Source: Nitrospira sp. UW-LDO-01
GTDB lineage: Bacteria; Nitrospirota; Nitrospiria; Nitrospirales; Nitrospiraceae
Direction of reading: 5' to 3'
DNA: 51,217 nucleotides
Assembly (NCBI GenBank): GCA_002254365.1
Contig: NIUT01000209.1
Location: forward strand, 1-51,217
Position 1 is the stretch's first letter. Each line of letters begins with the position of its first letter. This document shows positions 9,780 to 19,905 of this stretch, piece by piece. The notes beneath the pieces are model-generated. The model made no database searches and was not told the origin of the DNA. It was given only the letters and a program-made list of their open reading frames with translations. Position numbers and translations under genes: made by a program.

Positions 9780-10058
9780 ATGGGAACTATGTTGAAAGAG
9801 CGAAAGAAGATGCTCCGAATTCCCAATCAAGTCGTCTTGCCGTTCGGCTACCGCATCTCGGTTCGGCAGTTATCGGATGCCGAGATGGACAAGCGCGATT
9901 CGAATGCCGATGGGATCTGGGACGATGATACGAAGACTATTTATGTCCGGAAACGCCTTCCTGTAACCCGCCGCCGGTATATTCTTGCTCACGAGCTCGG
10001 TCATGCCTGGTTGGACTGGCAACATCGATATATGGACGATGGAAAGGCCAGTATCTAA
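9780..10058 (+). CDS. Small ImmA/IrrE-type zinc metallopeptidase-like protein
   Basis: RYILAHELGHAWLDWQ (HExxH) in a 92-aa ORF. Confidence 0.65.
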   Translation: MGTMLKERKKMLRIPNQVVLPFGYRISVRQLSDAEMDKRDSNADGIWDDDTKTIYVRKRLPVTRRRYILAHELGHAWLDWQHRYMDDGKASI

Positions 10059-10070
10059 GACGCCTCCCGG

Positions 10071-10541
10071 TCAGCCTTCCGCCAGACGCAGGATATGTTT
10101 CCACTCGCCTGAGGTGACCGGCTGAACCGAGAGCCGAGAGCCTTTCTGCAGTAGAACCATGCCCTTCAGTGGAGGATCTTTCCGCAAGTCGTCCAATGGT
10201 AACGGTTTCGAAAATGTTCTGAGATATTTGATGTCGACCATATCCCATCTCGGTTCAGATGGCTTACTTGCAGGGTCGTAATGCTTGTCCTTCTTATCGA
10301 ACTGTGTGGAATCCGGATAGGCGGTCTTGACGACTTCTGCGATGCCGACGACCGCAGGGGGATCAGCGTTACTATGGTAGAACAGAACGTGATCACCAAT
10401 CGCCATCGTACGCATATAATTGCGAGCTTGATAATTACGAACCCCATCCCAACAGGTCCTCTGGCCTGGGGCTCGCGCGAGGTCCTCGATCGAGAACGTA
10501 GACGGCTCGGATTTCATGAGCCAATACTTTCTTGAAACCAT
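10071..10541 (-). CDS. EVE domain protein
   Basis: YWLMKSEPSTFSIEDL ... WDGVRNYQARNYMR ... GDHVLFYHSN signature. Confidence 0.92.
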   Translation of the reverse strand: MVSRKYWLMKSEPSTFSIEDLARAPGQRTCWDGVRNYQARNYMRTMAIGDHVLFYHSNADPPAVVGIAEVVKTAYPDSTQFDKKDKHYDPASKPSEPRWDMVDIKYLRTFSKPLPLDDLRKDPPLKGMVLLQKGSRLSVQPVTSGEWKHILRLAEG

Positions 10542-10613
10542 TCCTATCACTCCCTTCTCATGATGCTCGACGGTACAGTATGAAGCGCGGATGAACATCC
10601 GCGTTCTGAAGGC

Positions 10614-11000
10614 TCAAGGCCTTTCTCCTGAGCGGGACTCGATAAAATCGATCAGGGCATGATAGGTCAGTTCTCTCATTTTTGCCTTACCTGGACTCTG
10701 GCCACCCAGATTTGCCTCCAGCCACACACGGTCCGAGATGGGTGAGAGGGCTTCGTTACAGAGGTCCCACATGTCATGAAGAAAACTGTCCGGCAATCCC
10801 ACTTGTATTCCTTCCGATTCGATCCGGTCATCGAGTAAGGCTAACAGATCAGACACCGCCTGATCTGGGCGGTAGGGATAGGACGTGAATCCAAATTGTT
10901 GGTGGGAATGGCTCTCCTGCTCAGCCTGATCGACCAGGTCTCGCATGTACGCTTTAAGCAAACCGATGATGTGACCGGAAAAAATTTGCGGGGATCCCAT
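10614..11000 (-). CDS. Hypothetical protein
   Basis: 128-aa uninterrupted ORF between co-directional genes; no recognised domain. Confidence 0.5.
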   Translation of the reverse strand: MGSPQIFSGHIIGLLKAYMRDLVDQAEQESHSHQQFGFTSYPYRPDQAVSDLLALLDDRIESEGIQVGLPDSFLHDMWDLCNEALSPISDRVWLEANLGGQSPGKAKMRELTYHALIDFIESRSGERP

Positions 11001-11465
11001 GCGCCATTATCGAGCTTCTGTGAAGAAGGAGCAAGCTGATCGACGATGACTTCGGACTGGCCAAGATCTCTGTTGAGAAGGAGAACTTTTGCAAGGCTGG
11101 AAGAGACGAGTGGTGGTTGGGCGGGGGTACACCTCGCTGCCTCGATATGAGCGACGATCTCTCATTGGCTATCTCATGCACGGCAGGGCCGGTGTACCCG
11201 CGCATTGTAAACTGTACGCCTTTTCCTGCGACTCGCAAGACCTAAAGATGGCCTTATCTGGAAGTCCATTTGGGGTAGGCTGATTGAACCGGTAGGATCT
11301 GCTGTGCGTGATGGAAAAGATCCAATGGTGTTAGGAAGGGGCCTCATGGGCACAGTGGCATGATGGGGCGTTGACCCCCAGCTCTTGATTCGTCCCGCAG
11401 ACGCATATTACTGTCTATGCGCAAGTGAATAGAGGAATGGATCCGATTCTAAATTGGTTGCCTCG

Positions 11466-12266
11466 ATGATTTCCCAGGTCAGTGAGCGCTTCGAGATTTC
11501 GCTGAACACCTCTGCCGGCCAAATTACCACGGCTGTCGATGTGCCGACCGGGTTCGTTCCCATTACGTCTATTGTGCCGCTCATGAGACGTTTGGGAGAA
11601 GAGGCCCAAGCCTTGGAGATTGCACGGGTGGGTGAGCAGGGAAGGGCACCTTCCTGTCAAAAAGGCTGTGCGGCTTGCTGTCGAATGTTGGTTCCCCTGT
11701 CTGCACCGGAGGCGTTTGCAGTCCGAGAGTGGGTTCGTTCTCGCCCTGCCGAGCAACAAGCTCGTATCGTTGCCCGCTTTACTGAGACAAAAGTGCGGCT
11801 GCTTTCCAAGGGGATCTGGCAACAACTCTCGGAATTGTGCGGGGCCTCTGAGCCCTGCAGCGACGAAATTGTAGATGAAGTGAACCATAGGTATTACGCG
11901 TTGCGGTTGCCCTGTCCGTTTCTGGAAGAAGAAAACTGCACAATCTATGATGAGCGCCCTGCAGCCTGTCGTGAACTGTTGGTGACGTCTCCTGCCGATC
12001 GATGTGAGGATCTCCTTGCGAATCCGGTGGACACGATTGCCGCACCGATGCGGATCAGTACGGTTCTGGGGTTGTTGTGGCAGGATGTGACTAGCACGTC
12101 GACCAGGTTGATTCCACTTCCCCTTGCTCTGGATTGGGCAGAAGCACACGCACGAGAGAACGACCGAACCTTGAAGGGTACCCAGCTTTTCGACCAAGCG
12201 TTGGATAAGGTCTGGCGATTTTTGAGCCAGTCATTTTCAGATGGAGGTAGAACAGCTGGCAGCTGA
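11466..12266 (+). CDS. YkgJ-family cysteine cluster protein
   Basis: CQKGCAACCRMLVPLS, CPFLEEENCTIYDERPAACRELL cysteine pattern. Confidence 0.85.
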   Translation: MISQVSERFEISLNTSAGQITTAVDVPTGFVPITSIVPLMRRLGEEAQALEIARVGEQGRAPSCQKGCAACCRMLVPLSAPEAFAVREWVRSRPAEQQARIVARFTETKVRLLSKGIWQQLSELCGASEPCSDEIVDEVNHRYYALRLPCPFLEEENCTIYDERPAACRELLVTSPADRCEDLLANPVDTIAAPMRISTVLGLLWQDVTSTSTRLIPLPLALDWAEAHARENDRTLKGTQLFDQALDKVWRFLSQSFSDGGRTAGS

Positions 12267-12304
12267 TTGTTGTACACGATGGCAGCCAGATGAGAGGAGA
12301 AGGA

Positions 12305-12925
12305 ATGCAGAAGCCAGTTGTGGTGTGTTTAGACCTGGAGGGTGTGCTCGTTCCCGAGATTTGGATTAACGTCGCGCTGAAGACAGGGATTGATGAGTTG
12401 AAGGTGACCACCCGGGAGATGCCGGACTATGACCAACTCATGAAGCAACGAATGGGGATTCTCGATCAACATGGCTTGAAGATCGGTGAGATTCAAGCGG
12501 TCATCGCCGAAATGGGTCCATTGGAAGGGGCCATTGACTTCCTCGGCTGGCTGCGGGAGCGCGGTCAAGTGGTCATCTTATCCGATACGTTCTATCAGTT
12601 TGCTCAGCCCCTCATGCGGCAGTTGGGCTTTCCAACACTTTTCTGTAATCAGCTTGATATTGATCCGCAGGGCCGGATCGTGAACTATCACATGCGGATG
12701 GAGAATCCAAAGAAACATGCGGTCGCCTCGCTGAAGGCATTGAATTTCTTTACCGTCGCTGCGGGGGATTCGTACAATGATATTGGGATGTTAAGGGAAG
12801 CTGATAAAGGGTTTTTCTTCAGGCCGCCCGACCATTTGCCAGAAGAGTTCCCGGCGTTTCCGGTTACTCAGAGCTATGGAGAACTTCAGCAGCGATTTGT
12901 GAAGGCGGGGTGTTTCTCCGCTTGA
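12305..12925 (+). CDS. thrH: Phosphoserine phosphatase / homoserine phosphotransferase, ThrH type
   Basis: VCLDLEGVLVPEIW HAD motif I, SDTFYQFA, AAGDSYNDIGML; ThrH-like length and sequence. Confidence 0.92.
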   Translation: MQKPVVVCLDLEGVLVPEIWINVALKTGIDELKVTTREMPDYDQLMKQRMGILDQHGLKIGEIQAVIAEMGPLEGAIDFLGWLRERGQVVILSDTFYQFAQPLMRQLGFPTLFCNQLDIDPQGRIVNYHMRMENPKKHAVASLKALNFFTVAAGDSYNDIGMLREADKGFFFRPPDHLPEEFPAFPVTQSYGELQQRFVKAGCFSA

Positions 12926-12985
12926 GAAGTACCTGCTCACAGGGCTGAGCTATGGGTCCGAGCTAAAGCGGTCCCGACCCATGCT

Positions 12986-14701
12986 TCAGAAGTTGATCCA
13001 GAGCTGGGCATAGGCCCAGTCTTGGCCAACCGCATTACGTCCCAAATTATGGGAAATATAGGGACCAGGAAACAGATGCCCATAGCCGCTTTGGAAAGCG
13101 ACCATGCCGTTCATGAAGAAATGGGTCCACACGAAGCTTACTTCGTCACCGATATGGGTCACGGTGTTATCAGGACGTGAGAAGACATAGACCCCTTGAC
13201 TTGCGCGGTACCAGTTATCTCTGGCATTTGCAAGGTGTAGGTTCGTGTACCACAGCTCGATGTGGTCGTCCGTGGTCAGACGGGCCTGGAAGTTACCTGA
13301 GAAGCTCATCATGTTCTTCCACGCCATGACGTCCATGTATCCCATATGGATATGATTCGTCGGGAAGAAGTTTTCAAACGTGTTGGCTGTTCTGCAATCG
13401 CCATAGGCTCCATTTAACGTGCAATTCGCGCGACCGTCGCCGGATGCATAGTCAAAATTGAAGGCAATACGGGGCTTGCCTGGCAGGTTAAATGCTGTGT
13501 ATCCGATCCAGTTTCTGGTCGCCCAAGCATTGATGTGAAGACATTTCCCCTCACCGCCGGGATCGCCGCAGAGGCCGCTCGCACTGGCGGCGGTGTCTCC
13601 CATCTGTCCAAATTGGTAGACCACTTCGCTTGAGGCATCGAAATATCCTTTTTTCATGGCGACTCTTGTGCCAAGTGTGTGGCGAGTCTGATTGCCGTGC
13701 TTTGGGGTACCCAACCCTTGTCCGGAAATGTCTCCTCCTCCAAGATTATTTTTATAGTAGACGTAGAAGGGTTCAATGAGGAAACCAGGGACTGCCTTAA
13801 TTTGGTTATAGAGAATGAATAAATCAGTGTCACCTGCCCCGTTCTTAGACTGACCAGTTCCTGTGATGTTCGGGTTTCCGCTTCCGAGGGGGGCTCCTTG
13901 GACGAGGTCTGTTTCTGCCGTCCGAAACCAGCCAGCATGTGTATCCATGATGCTGTGGCTGTATTGCACCATCACACCATCGAAGGAGAAGCCTGTGTTG
14001 GCCCAGTCAAAGTGACCGAAGAGGCTTTGGTCACCGAAGACGATGTACTGACGACCAGCCTTGAGTCCAAGTCCCTGTATACCGGCAAAGTTTCGGATCA
14101 GCATATAACCGGCTCGTATGCCCAGTGAGCAGACGGGTCTTCCCCCGGCACTGGGAGTAGAACCGCAGGTGTGAATAATGGGATCCCCATTACCGCCTCC
14201 ACCTCCAGCCCCGACCGGTGATCCGTTTCCTCCCCATGTTCGGGAATCAATGAATTCGAGGTAAAAGTTGACATCAGGAGAGAGATCGTAGCCGATTCCC
14301 AAACGAGTCATCTGCTGGACGAACTGGTCGTTGGCAGTTCCGGTAATGGGAGCCAGACCAGATGCAGTTAGGGTATTGCAATTACCGCCGGCTCCGATTC
14401 CTCCCCCGAAACAGACATTGTTGCGGAATTCTGGTCGTACGCGTAGGTCGGCCCGCATCCAGAGATTTTTCAGGTCGAAATTGCGACCAGTCTTTGGATC
14501 GAATGGCTCATAGGCCTCTTTTTGGGGAATACCTCGCCCAATCACGATGGGGTTTGTGATTTTTTCTCCCTCAGGGAGTTGAAAGGCCGCTTGTACTGTG
14601 GAATGACCTGCGAAGAGACTGACCAGTGTCAGGACTTGTACAAGTGCGTTCTTCGCGTATCCGGACTTCTTCGGTGTTCCCTTGCCATGCAGTGTGTCCA
14701 T
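12986..14701 (-). CDS. Outer-membrane beta-barrel (alginate-export/porin-like) protein
   Basis: Signal peptide, GRQYIVFGDQSLFGHFDWANTGFSFDGVMVQY, alternating aromatic strands, C-terminal LWINF. Confidence 0.75.
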   Translation of the reverse strand: MDTLHGKGTPKKSGYAKNALVQVLTLVSLFAGHSTVQAAFQLPEGEKITNPIVIGRGIPQKEAYEPFDPKTGRNFDLKNLWMRADLRVRPEFRNNVCFGGGIGAGGNCNTLTASGLAPITGTANDQFVQQMTRLGIGYDLSPDVNFYLEFIDSRTWGGNGSPVGAGGGGGNGDPIIHTCGSTPSAGGRPVCSLGIRAGYMLIRNFAGIQGLGLKAGRQYIVFGDQSLFGHFDWANTGFSFDGVMVQYSHSIMDTHAGWFRTAETDLVQGAPLGSGNPNITGTGQSKNGAGDTDLFILYNQIKAVPGFLIEPFYVYYKNNLGGGDISGQGLGTPKHGNQTRHTLGTRVAMKKGYFDASSEVVYQFGQMGDTAASASGLCGDPGGEGKCLHINAWATRNWIGYTAFNLPGKPRIAFNFDYASGDGRANCTLNGAYGDCRTANTFENFFPTNHIHMGYMDVMAWKNMMSFSGNFQARLTTDDHIELWYTNLHLANARDNWYRASQGVYVFSRPDNTVTHIGDEVSFVWTHFFMNGMVAFQSGYGHLFPGPYISHNLGRNAVGQDWAYAQLWINF

Positions 14702-14932
14702 AATGTCGTTAGACAGGCAGATACCATCTAGTGCTCTCATCGTCAGGTGGATTTGGTTGCGGTCTCAAAAACCCAAGGGATTTGCGTACGAACCCGAGGG
14801 GGAGAACAGCTGGGCCAGGGTGTCCAACCATCGTCACGAAGATCTTGATGAGTGCGAAGCTACGAGATGTGAGTGAGGCGGCTGTCTTTCTCCTTTATGA
14901 GGGTGGTCAAACCGGGTGTGATTCAATTTGGG

Positions 14933-15232
14933 TCATACAGGACCGGACTTAGATAATGCTGATGGACTCGTCTCTTCCGGCTTGGGTTCGGCTGTGAGTT
15001 CTTCTTCGGCTTCTTTGAGGGAGGCTTGAAGGTCTTGTTCTACCATTTTGACTTCCTGCTGTATCATATTGAGCTCCGGCTCAACGGATTTGCGAAGGTC
15101 CTCAGCCGTATCTTTAAAGCCCCTGATGGCTTTACCAACTTGACGACCGACTTCCGGCAGTTCTTTGGGTCCAAAGAGGAGAAAGGCGATGATCAAAATG
15201 ATGAGGATCTCGCCTGCGCCCAGTCCAAACAT
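14933..15232 (-). CDS. tatB: Twin-arginine translocase TatA/TatB-family protein (TatB-like)
   Basis: MFGLGAGEILIILIIAFLLFGPKELPEVGRQVGKAIRGFK, longer acidic tail. Confidence 0.8.
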   Translation of the reverse strand: MFGLGAGEILIILIIAFLLFGPKELPEVGRQVGKAIRGFKDTAEDLRKSVEPELNMIQQEVKMVEQDLQASLKEAEEELTAEPKPEETSPSALSKSGPV

Positions 15233-15298
15233 GATTGGTTATTGCGGTAATTGTCTGACGGCGCCCCGTCATTTGTTCATCCACCTGGGGGTGGGCTG

Positions 15299-15583
15299 TC
15301 AGCCTTGTTTCACCTGAGTGGGTTGGGTGGTCGCGGGCCCGGGCGATGGAGTTGGTTCAGTGTGAGTGCCGACCTGAGCAGCAGCGCTAGCCTGAGGGGC
15401 ACCATGTGAAGGCTGTTCGCCTGGCGTGACATCGATCGCGTCGGCTTCATGAACCGATTTCTTAAAACCCTTGATGGCTTTACCGAGCCCTTCTCCCAAT
15501 TGGGGCAGCTTCCCTGCACCGAAGATTATCAGCACAATAATCAGGATCAGGAGTAGTTCCATCCAACCAAATGAGCCGAACAT
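15299..15583 (-). CDS. tatA: Twin-arginine translocase TatA
   Basis: [43 protein letters not shown]. Confidence 0.9.
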   Translation of the reverse strand: MFGSFGWMELLLILIIVLIIFGAGKLPQLGEGLGKAIKGFKKSVHEADAIDVTPGEQPSHGAPQASAAAQVGTHTEPTPSPGPATTQPTQVKQG

Positions 15584-15705
15584 GATTTCCTCTGATCGAT
15601 AGGGACTACTGTGTCTGTCGAGGACATGACAGAGTAGTGCAATTTCGCGCCCGTTATCCCCCCGAGGCTATCTGAATATTCAGGGACAAGTCAAGAAGCA
15701 GGGTT

Positions 15706-16797
15706 TCATGACGAGAGTGGGAAGGGTTGTATGATACCGCCACCAAGAACGTCGTCCCCACTATAGAATACAGCCGATTGTCCAGGACTTAATGCTCGCT
15801 GGGGCTGGCTGAATTGGACATGTAAGACCGACGAGTTCAGCAGTGTGAGTGTTGCGAGCGTCGGAGGCGTTGCATACCGGACCTTCACGTACACTTCTGT
15901 ACTCTGGGATGGGAAATCGGGAGCAAACATATTCAGGTCGTCGACGGTGCATTCTGAGTGCAGTCGTTCGCCCGGCCCGAGCACGACTGTATTGGTGGTC
16001 GGGTGTACCTGATGAACGTAAAGACGCTGGCCTGTGGCAATACCAAGGCCGCGACGCTGCCCTGGTGTATAGAACGCAATACCATCATGTCGACCCAGTG
16101 GACGGCCCTCCTGGTCAATAAACAATCCCTGCTTCATTGAATGGGGCGCTTCTTTTTCAAGGAAAGTTCGATAATCACCCTGACTCACGAAGCAGATCTC
16201 CTGGCTTTCCTTGAGCTCTTCCACGGGTAGGCCCAGCGCCTCGGCTTCTCTCCAGACCGTGGCTTTCTCCATGCTGCCTAATGGAAAGAGGAGACGAGGG
16301 AGCCATTCAGCCCGCAGGCGATAGAGAAAATATGTTTGGTCTTTTCGAGGATCGACTGACCGTGAGAGGACGGAGAATCCTCGGTGGTCATGCAATCGCG
16401 CGTAATGCCCGGTTGCCACATAGTCGAAGCTGCGTTGTAGGGCCAGCTCGATAAGGGTATGAATCTTTACCCGTTCATTACATCGGACACAGGGGTTGGG
16501 TGTCGTACCAGTGGTATAACCTTGGATGAAGTCGTCGATGACAGCCTCGCGAAACGTATGCCGGGTATCAACGACCTCGTGCGGGATGTCGAGGAGTTTC
16601 GCGACATGCCGTGCGATCCCAACCTTGCAACAGCCTCGTTCTTGCCACTTCTTTGATGTGGCGGTTGCGTCGTCCTCATGTTCCCATACCTGAAGGGTGA
16701 TGCCATGGACGTCATAGCCCTGGCGGACGAGCAATGCAGCGGCGACGGAGCTATCAACGCCCCCGCTCATACCTAAGAGGACAGATTTCCGATTCAT
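15706..16797 (-). CDS. mnmA: tRNA-specific 2-thiouridylase MnmA
   Basis: LLGMSGGVDSSVAAALL PP-loop, NPCVRCNERVK, TGHYAR, KDQTYFLY. Confidence 0.98.
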   Translation of the reverse strand: MNRKSVLLGMSGGVDSSVAAALLVRQGYDVHGITLQVWEHEDDATATSKKWQERGCCKVGIARHVAKLLDIPHEVVDTRHTFREAVIDDFIQGYTTGTTPNPCVRCNERVKIHTLIELALQRSFDYVATGHYARLHDHRGFSVLSRSVDPRKDQTYFLYRLRAEWLPRLLFPLGSMEKATVWREAEALGLPVEELKESQEICFVSQGDYRTFLEKEAPHSMKQGLFIDQEGRPLGRHDGIAFYTPGQRRGLGIATGQRLYVHQVHPTTNTVVLGPGERLHSECTVDDLNMFAPDFPSQSTEVYVKVRYATPPTLATLTLLNSSVLHVQFSQPQRALSPGQSAVFYSGDDVLGGGIIQPFPLSS

Positions 16798-17060
16798 AGA
16801 ATCGGCATTGTACCGAGGGTCTAGGGGAAAGGGCTAGTCTACATTATGGGTGCGGTGTCTATCAGAACTTCAGCAATGGCGGCGCGACGGTATCCGTCGC
16901 ACGTCCGGTCATCAAGCATGAAGGGTACTTCGTGTTGGCAGTCCAATCCGTCGGGCAGGACAGTCCATGATGTTTGTGCTCCAGGCGGTGTTGTCCATCG
17001 TCGATATGTGGGACCATGAGTGTGGCGAAAGGGTCAGGACTGTCCCGAGGTTTAGGGAGG

Positions 17061-17504
17061 TTAGAGGCTGGTTGAACGGGTTTTCCCCCGATAGGTGGTG
17101 GTGTCATGAGGGTTTTTGGACGAGGACTGCTCTTCCACCCATTTATGGGCACCCATATCGCACATTCCATGGAAATGAGCCCCATCCTCGATAGAGATAC
17201 CAGGGGTACGGATATCGCCAATGAGGATACCTGGTTTCTGGATTTGGATTTTGGCTGTGGCAGAGATGGTGGCGTTGACTTTACCGCTTGTGATGAGGAT
17301 ACCTGCGGAGATCACTCCTTTCACGATGGCTTGCTCGCCGATAATGAGGGTGCCACTGGTGGTGATTTCTCCTTCCACCCGACCGTCAATTCGTATGGTT
17401 CCGTCAAAATTTAAGGTGCCACGAAAATCGACTCCCTTGCTGAGGAAGGTAAAGTTGTCGTCGGGAGCCGTGTCGGTTACCTGTTTTTCTCCGATAGCCC
17501 ACAT
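17061..17504 (-). CDS. Bactofilin (polymer-forming cytoskeletal protein)
   Basis: GVDFRGTLNFDGTIRIDGRVEGEITTSGTLIIGEQAIVKGVI beta-helix repeats. Confidence 0.93.
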   Translation of the reverse strand: MWAIGEKQVTDTAPDDNFTFLSKGVDFRGTLNFDGTIRIDGRVEGEITTSGTLIIGEQAIVKGVISAGILITSGKVNATISATAKIQIQKPGILIGDIRTPGISIEDGAHFHGMCDMGAHKWVEEQSSSKNPHDTTTYRGKTRSTSL

Positions 17505-17625
17505 GAGCGTTCTCTGCTCCTCGTGACAAGCCCGTTGACGAGGAAGTGGTGAACCTAGCACACGGCGTATAAGGCTCGTAGCAAGCTACCGCGTGTCCCT
17601 CACTCACCACTCCGACGGTATTCCG

Positions 17626-18117
17626 CTAGACGGTCAGCCTGCGAACGGGTGGCTCATTAGCGGTCCCAACAGAATGAATCGGGAGATCTTTGTGCACGGG
17701 GCGAGCCTGTTGTTCCATCTCCAAGGTTCCGTTGAATAAGACGCCCTCTTCCATGGAGAGCATTGGAGTGGTGACGCCACCGTTGATCACTGCTGGTGCC
17801 CGCAATTTCATCTTTTCTCGTGCGGTGATATCCCCGGTGATCTTTCCCTTACACACAATAGTCCCGGCCGTGACTTTGGCATTGAGGATGGCATCTTCGC
17901 CAACAAGTAAGACGCCATCCGTATGAATTTCTCCCTCGAGGGTTCCATCAATTCGCACGGTGCCGTTGTAGGAGATGGTCCCCTTGAATACGACTCCTTT
18001 ACCGACGAAGGCGCTGACCTCTTGGCCGGTATCAGGCCGTGGCATGTCGAGTGCCGAGCTCATGGCATCTAAGTCCTTCTCATCCATGCGTCTACCATCT
18101 TGCTTATCTTTCCACAT
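17626..18117 (-). CDS. Bactofilin (polymer-forming cytoskeletal protein)
   Basis: GVVFKGTISYNGTVRIDGTLEGEIHTDGVLLVGEDAILNAKV; good RBS (GAGGGG) before MWKDKQ. Confidence 0.93.
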   Translation of the reverse strand: MWKDKQDGRRMDEKDLDAMSSALDMPRPDTGQEVSAFVGKGVVFKGTISYNGTVRIDGTLEGEIHTDGVLLVGEDAILNAKVTAGTIVCKGKITGDITAREKMKLRAPAVINGGVTTPMLSMEEGVLFNGTLEMEQQARPVHKDLPIHSVGTANEPPVRRLTV

Positions 18118-18282
18118 ACGATCCCCTCCTCTCACAATGTGGGTGGCCCCAGCTGGCACAAACGGTGCGGTGCCTTGCCGTTATGTTCCATATCGGCTGG
18201 TTTGGTGGAGATATTTAGTGGTTGAAGAGGGGAGAGCAAAATATTGTCGTTTAGGAGGGGGCGGGTAGGGTGAGGCCTGGTA

Positions 18283-19137
18283 CTAACCCAAGATGGTTTC
18301 CACGAGCCCGTCAAGTTCATCGGTGGAGAAATAGTGGATGACGAGTTTCCCGCCCTGACCTTGGGGGTGGAGGGTCACTTTGGTTCCCAGACGCTTTTGC
18401 AGTCTGTCTTCAAGATCTCGCCATTGTGAGGTGTGGGCGGTGCGTCCGGCAGGTTTTTTGCCGATGATGGATTGCTCGACGAGCTTCTCTGTCTCGCGAA
18501 CAGATAGATTTCCTGCCGTCACCAGTTTGGCTACGCGGAGTTGCGCTTCTGGTGTGGAGAGACTGAGAAGCGCCTTGGCATGACCGGTGGAAAGGGTTCC
18601 ATCTTCCACAAGAAGCTGTAGATCGGGGTGGAGATGGGTCAGTCGGATGAAGTTCGCGACCGAAGAACGGTCGCGGCCTACCTTGGTGGCAACGGCTTCT
18701 TGGGTCAGTCCAAATTCTTTCATCATGCGTGAATAGGCGCGAGCTGTCTCCATCGGGTTTAAGTCTTCCCGTTGGAGATTTTCCACGAGAGCAAGGAGTA
18801 AGGCTTCCTGATCCGTACAGTTCTTGAGAACAGCCGGGATGACGGTTAGTCCTGCCTCTTTGGAGGCTCGCCAGCGGCGTTCTCCGGCTATTAACTCATA
18901 CGTGCCGTCGCCCTTACGTCGGACCATAATGGGTTGAATAACGCCGCTTTCCTTAATGGATGCTGTAAGCTCAGCGAGTTCATGCTGAAGGAAGGTTTGG
19001 CGTGGCTGGTAGCGATTCGGAACAATCTTGTCGACAGCGATCCGCTGTACGTCTGCGGCGTCTTCAGTCCTGGTCATCCGGGCGGGGGGCAGCAGCGCGT
19101 CGAGTCCTTTACCGAGGGCTTTCTTCTCCATGCGCAA
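18283..19137 (-). CDS. parB: Chromosome partitioning protein ParB
   Basis: RYQPRQTF, ELIAGERRWRASKEAGL, TQEAVATKVGRDRSSVANFIRL. Confidence 0.97.
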   Translation of the reverse strand: MRMEKKALGKGLDALLPPARMTRTEDAADVQRIAVDKIVPNRYQPRQTFLQHELAELTASIKESGVIQPIMVRRKGDGTYELIAGERRWRASKEAGLTVIPAVLKNCTDQEALLLALVENLQREDLNPMETARAYSRMMKEFGLTQEAVATKVGRDRSSVANFIRLTHLHPDLQLLVEDGTLSTGHAKALLSLSTPEAQLRVAKLVTAGNLSVRETEKLVEQSIIGKKPAGRTAHTSQWRDLEDRLQKRLGTKVTLHPQGQGGKLVIHYFSTDELDGLVETILG

Positions 19138-19885
19138 TAAACTCCTTAGCTAGTGATACGTAAGATTGGGACCCGGAGGATGCCATGTTATACAAGATAC
19201 CTGGACGACCGTAACTGGGTGCTTCCGCAAGCGCGACATTGCGGGGGATCACCGATTGGTACACCTTGTGCGCAAAGTGAGAGCGTACTTGGTCTGCTAC
19301 TTGTCGAGAAAGGCTGATGCGTGAATCAAACATGGTGAGGGCGATGCCCTCAATTTCTAGATGTGGATTATATGATTGACGGACAAGATCGATACTTCCG
19401 ATGAGTCTGGTGAGACCTTCCATCGCATAGTATTCGCATTGGACGGGTATGAGTACAGAATTGGCTGCTGTGAGAGCATTGATGGTCAGAATACCAAGCG
19501 CCGGTGGACAATCCAGGAGAATAAAGTCGTACGTGTTTCGTATTTCAGCAATGAGTGACCGAAGATGACCTTCTCGTCCTTCCAGATTCGCGAGCTCCAC
19601 CTCGGCACCCGCAAGATCGGCATTAGCCGGCAAGAGGCTGAGTCCAGAAATGGTTGTTTCTATTATTGATTCTTGAATAGTGCTATTTTTCACGAGACAG
19701 CTGTAGGTGCTGCTTTTCAATGTTCTCTGATCTACCCCAAGGCCACTTGTTGCATTTCCTTGTGGATCCATGTCAATCAATAATACATTTTTCCCCTCAA
19801 GAGCCACTGCTGTTGATAGATTGATGGCAGTGGTTGTCTTTCCCACCCCACCTTTCTGATTAGCAACCGCTATAACTTTTCCCAC
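19109..19885 (-). CDS. parA: Chromosome partitioning ATPase ParA (Soj); likely GTG start
   Basis: GKVIAVANQKGGVGKTTTAINLS deviant Walker A; DFILLDCPPALG. Confidence 0.97.
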   Translation of the reverse strand: MGKVIAVANQKGGVGKTTTAINLSTAVALEGKNVLLIDMDPQGNATSGLGVDQRTLKSSTYSCLVKNSTIQESIIETTISGLSLLPANADLAGAEVELANLEGREGHLRSLIAEIRNTYDFILLDCPPALGILTINALTAANSVLIPVQCEYYAMEGLTRLIGSIDLVRQSYNPHLEIEGIALTMFDSRISLSRQVADQVRSHFAHKVYQSVIPRNVALAEAPSYGRPGILYNMASSGSQSYVSLAKEFIAHGEESPR

Positions 19886-19905
19886 AAGAAGACTCCTAGG
19901 CGAAA

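Noticed and set aside
11415-12197. 260-aa minus-strand ORF opposite YkgJ
   Set aside because: Composition is that of an antisense shadow; the plus strand has the cysteine-cluster motif
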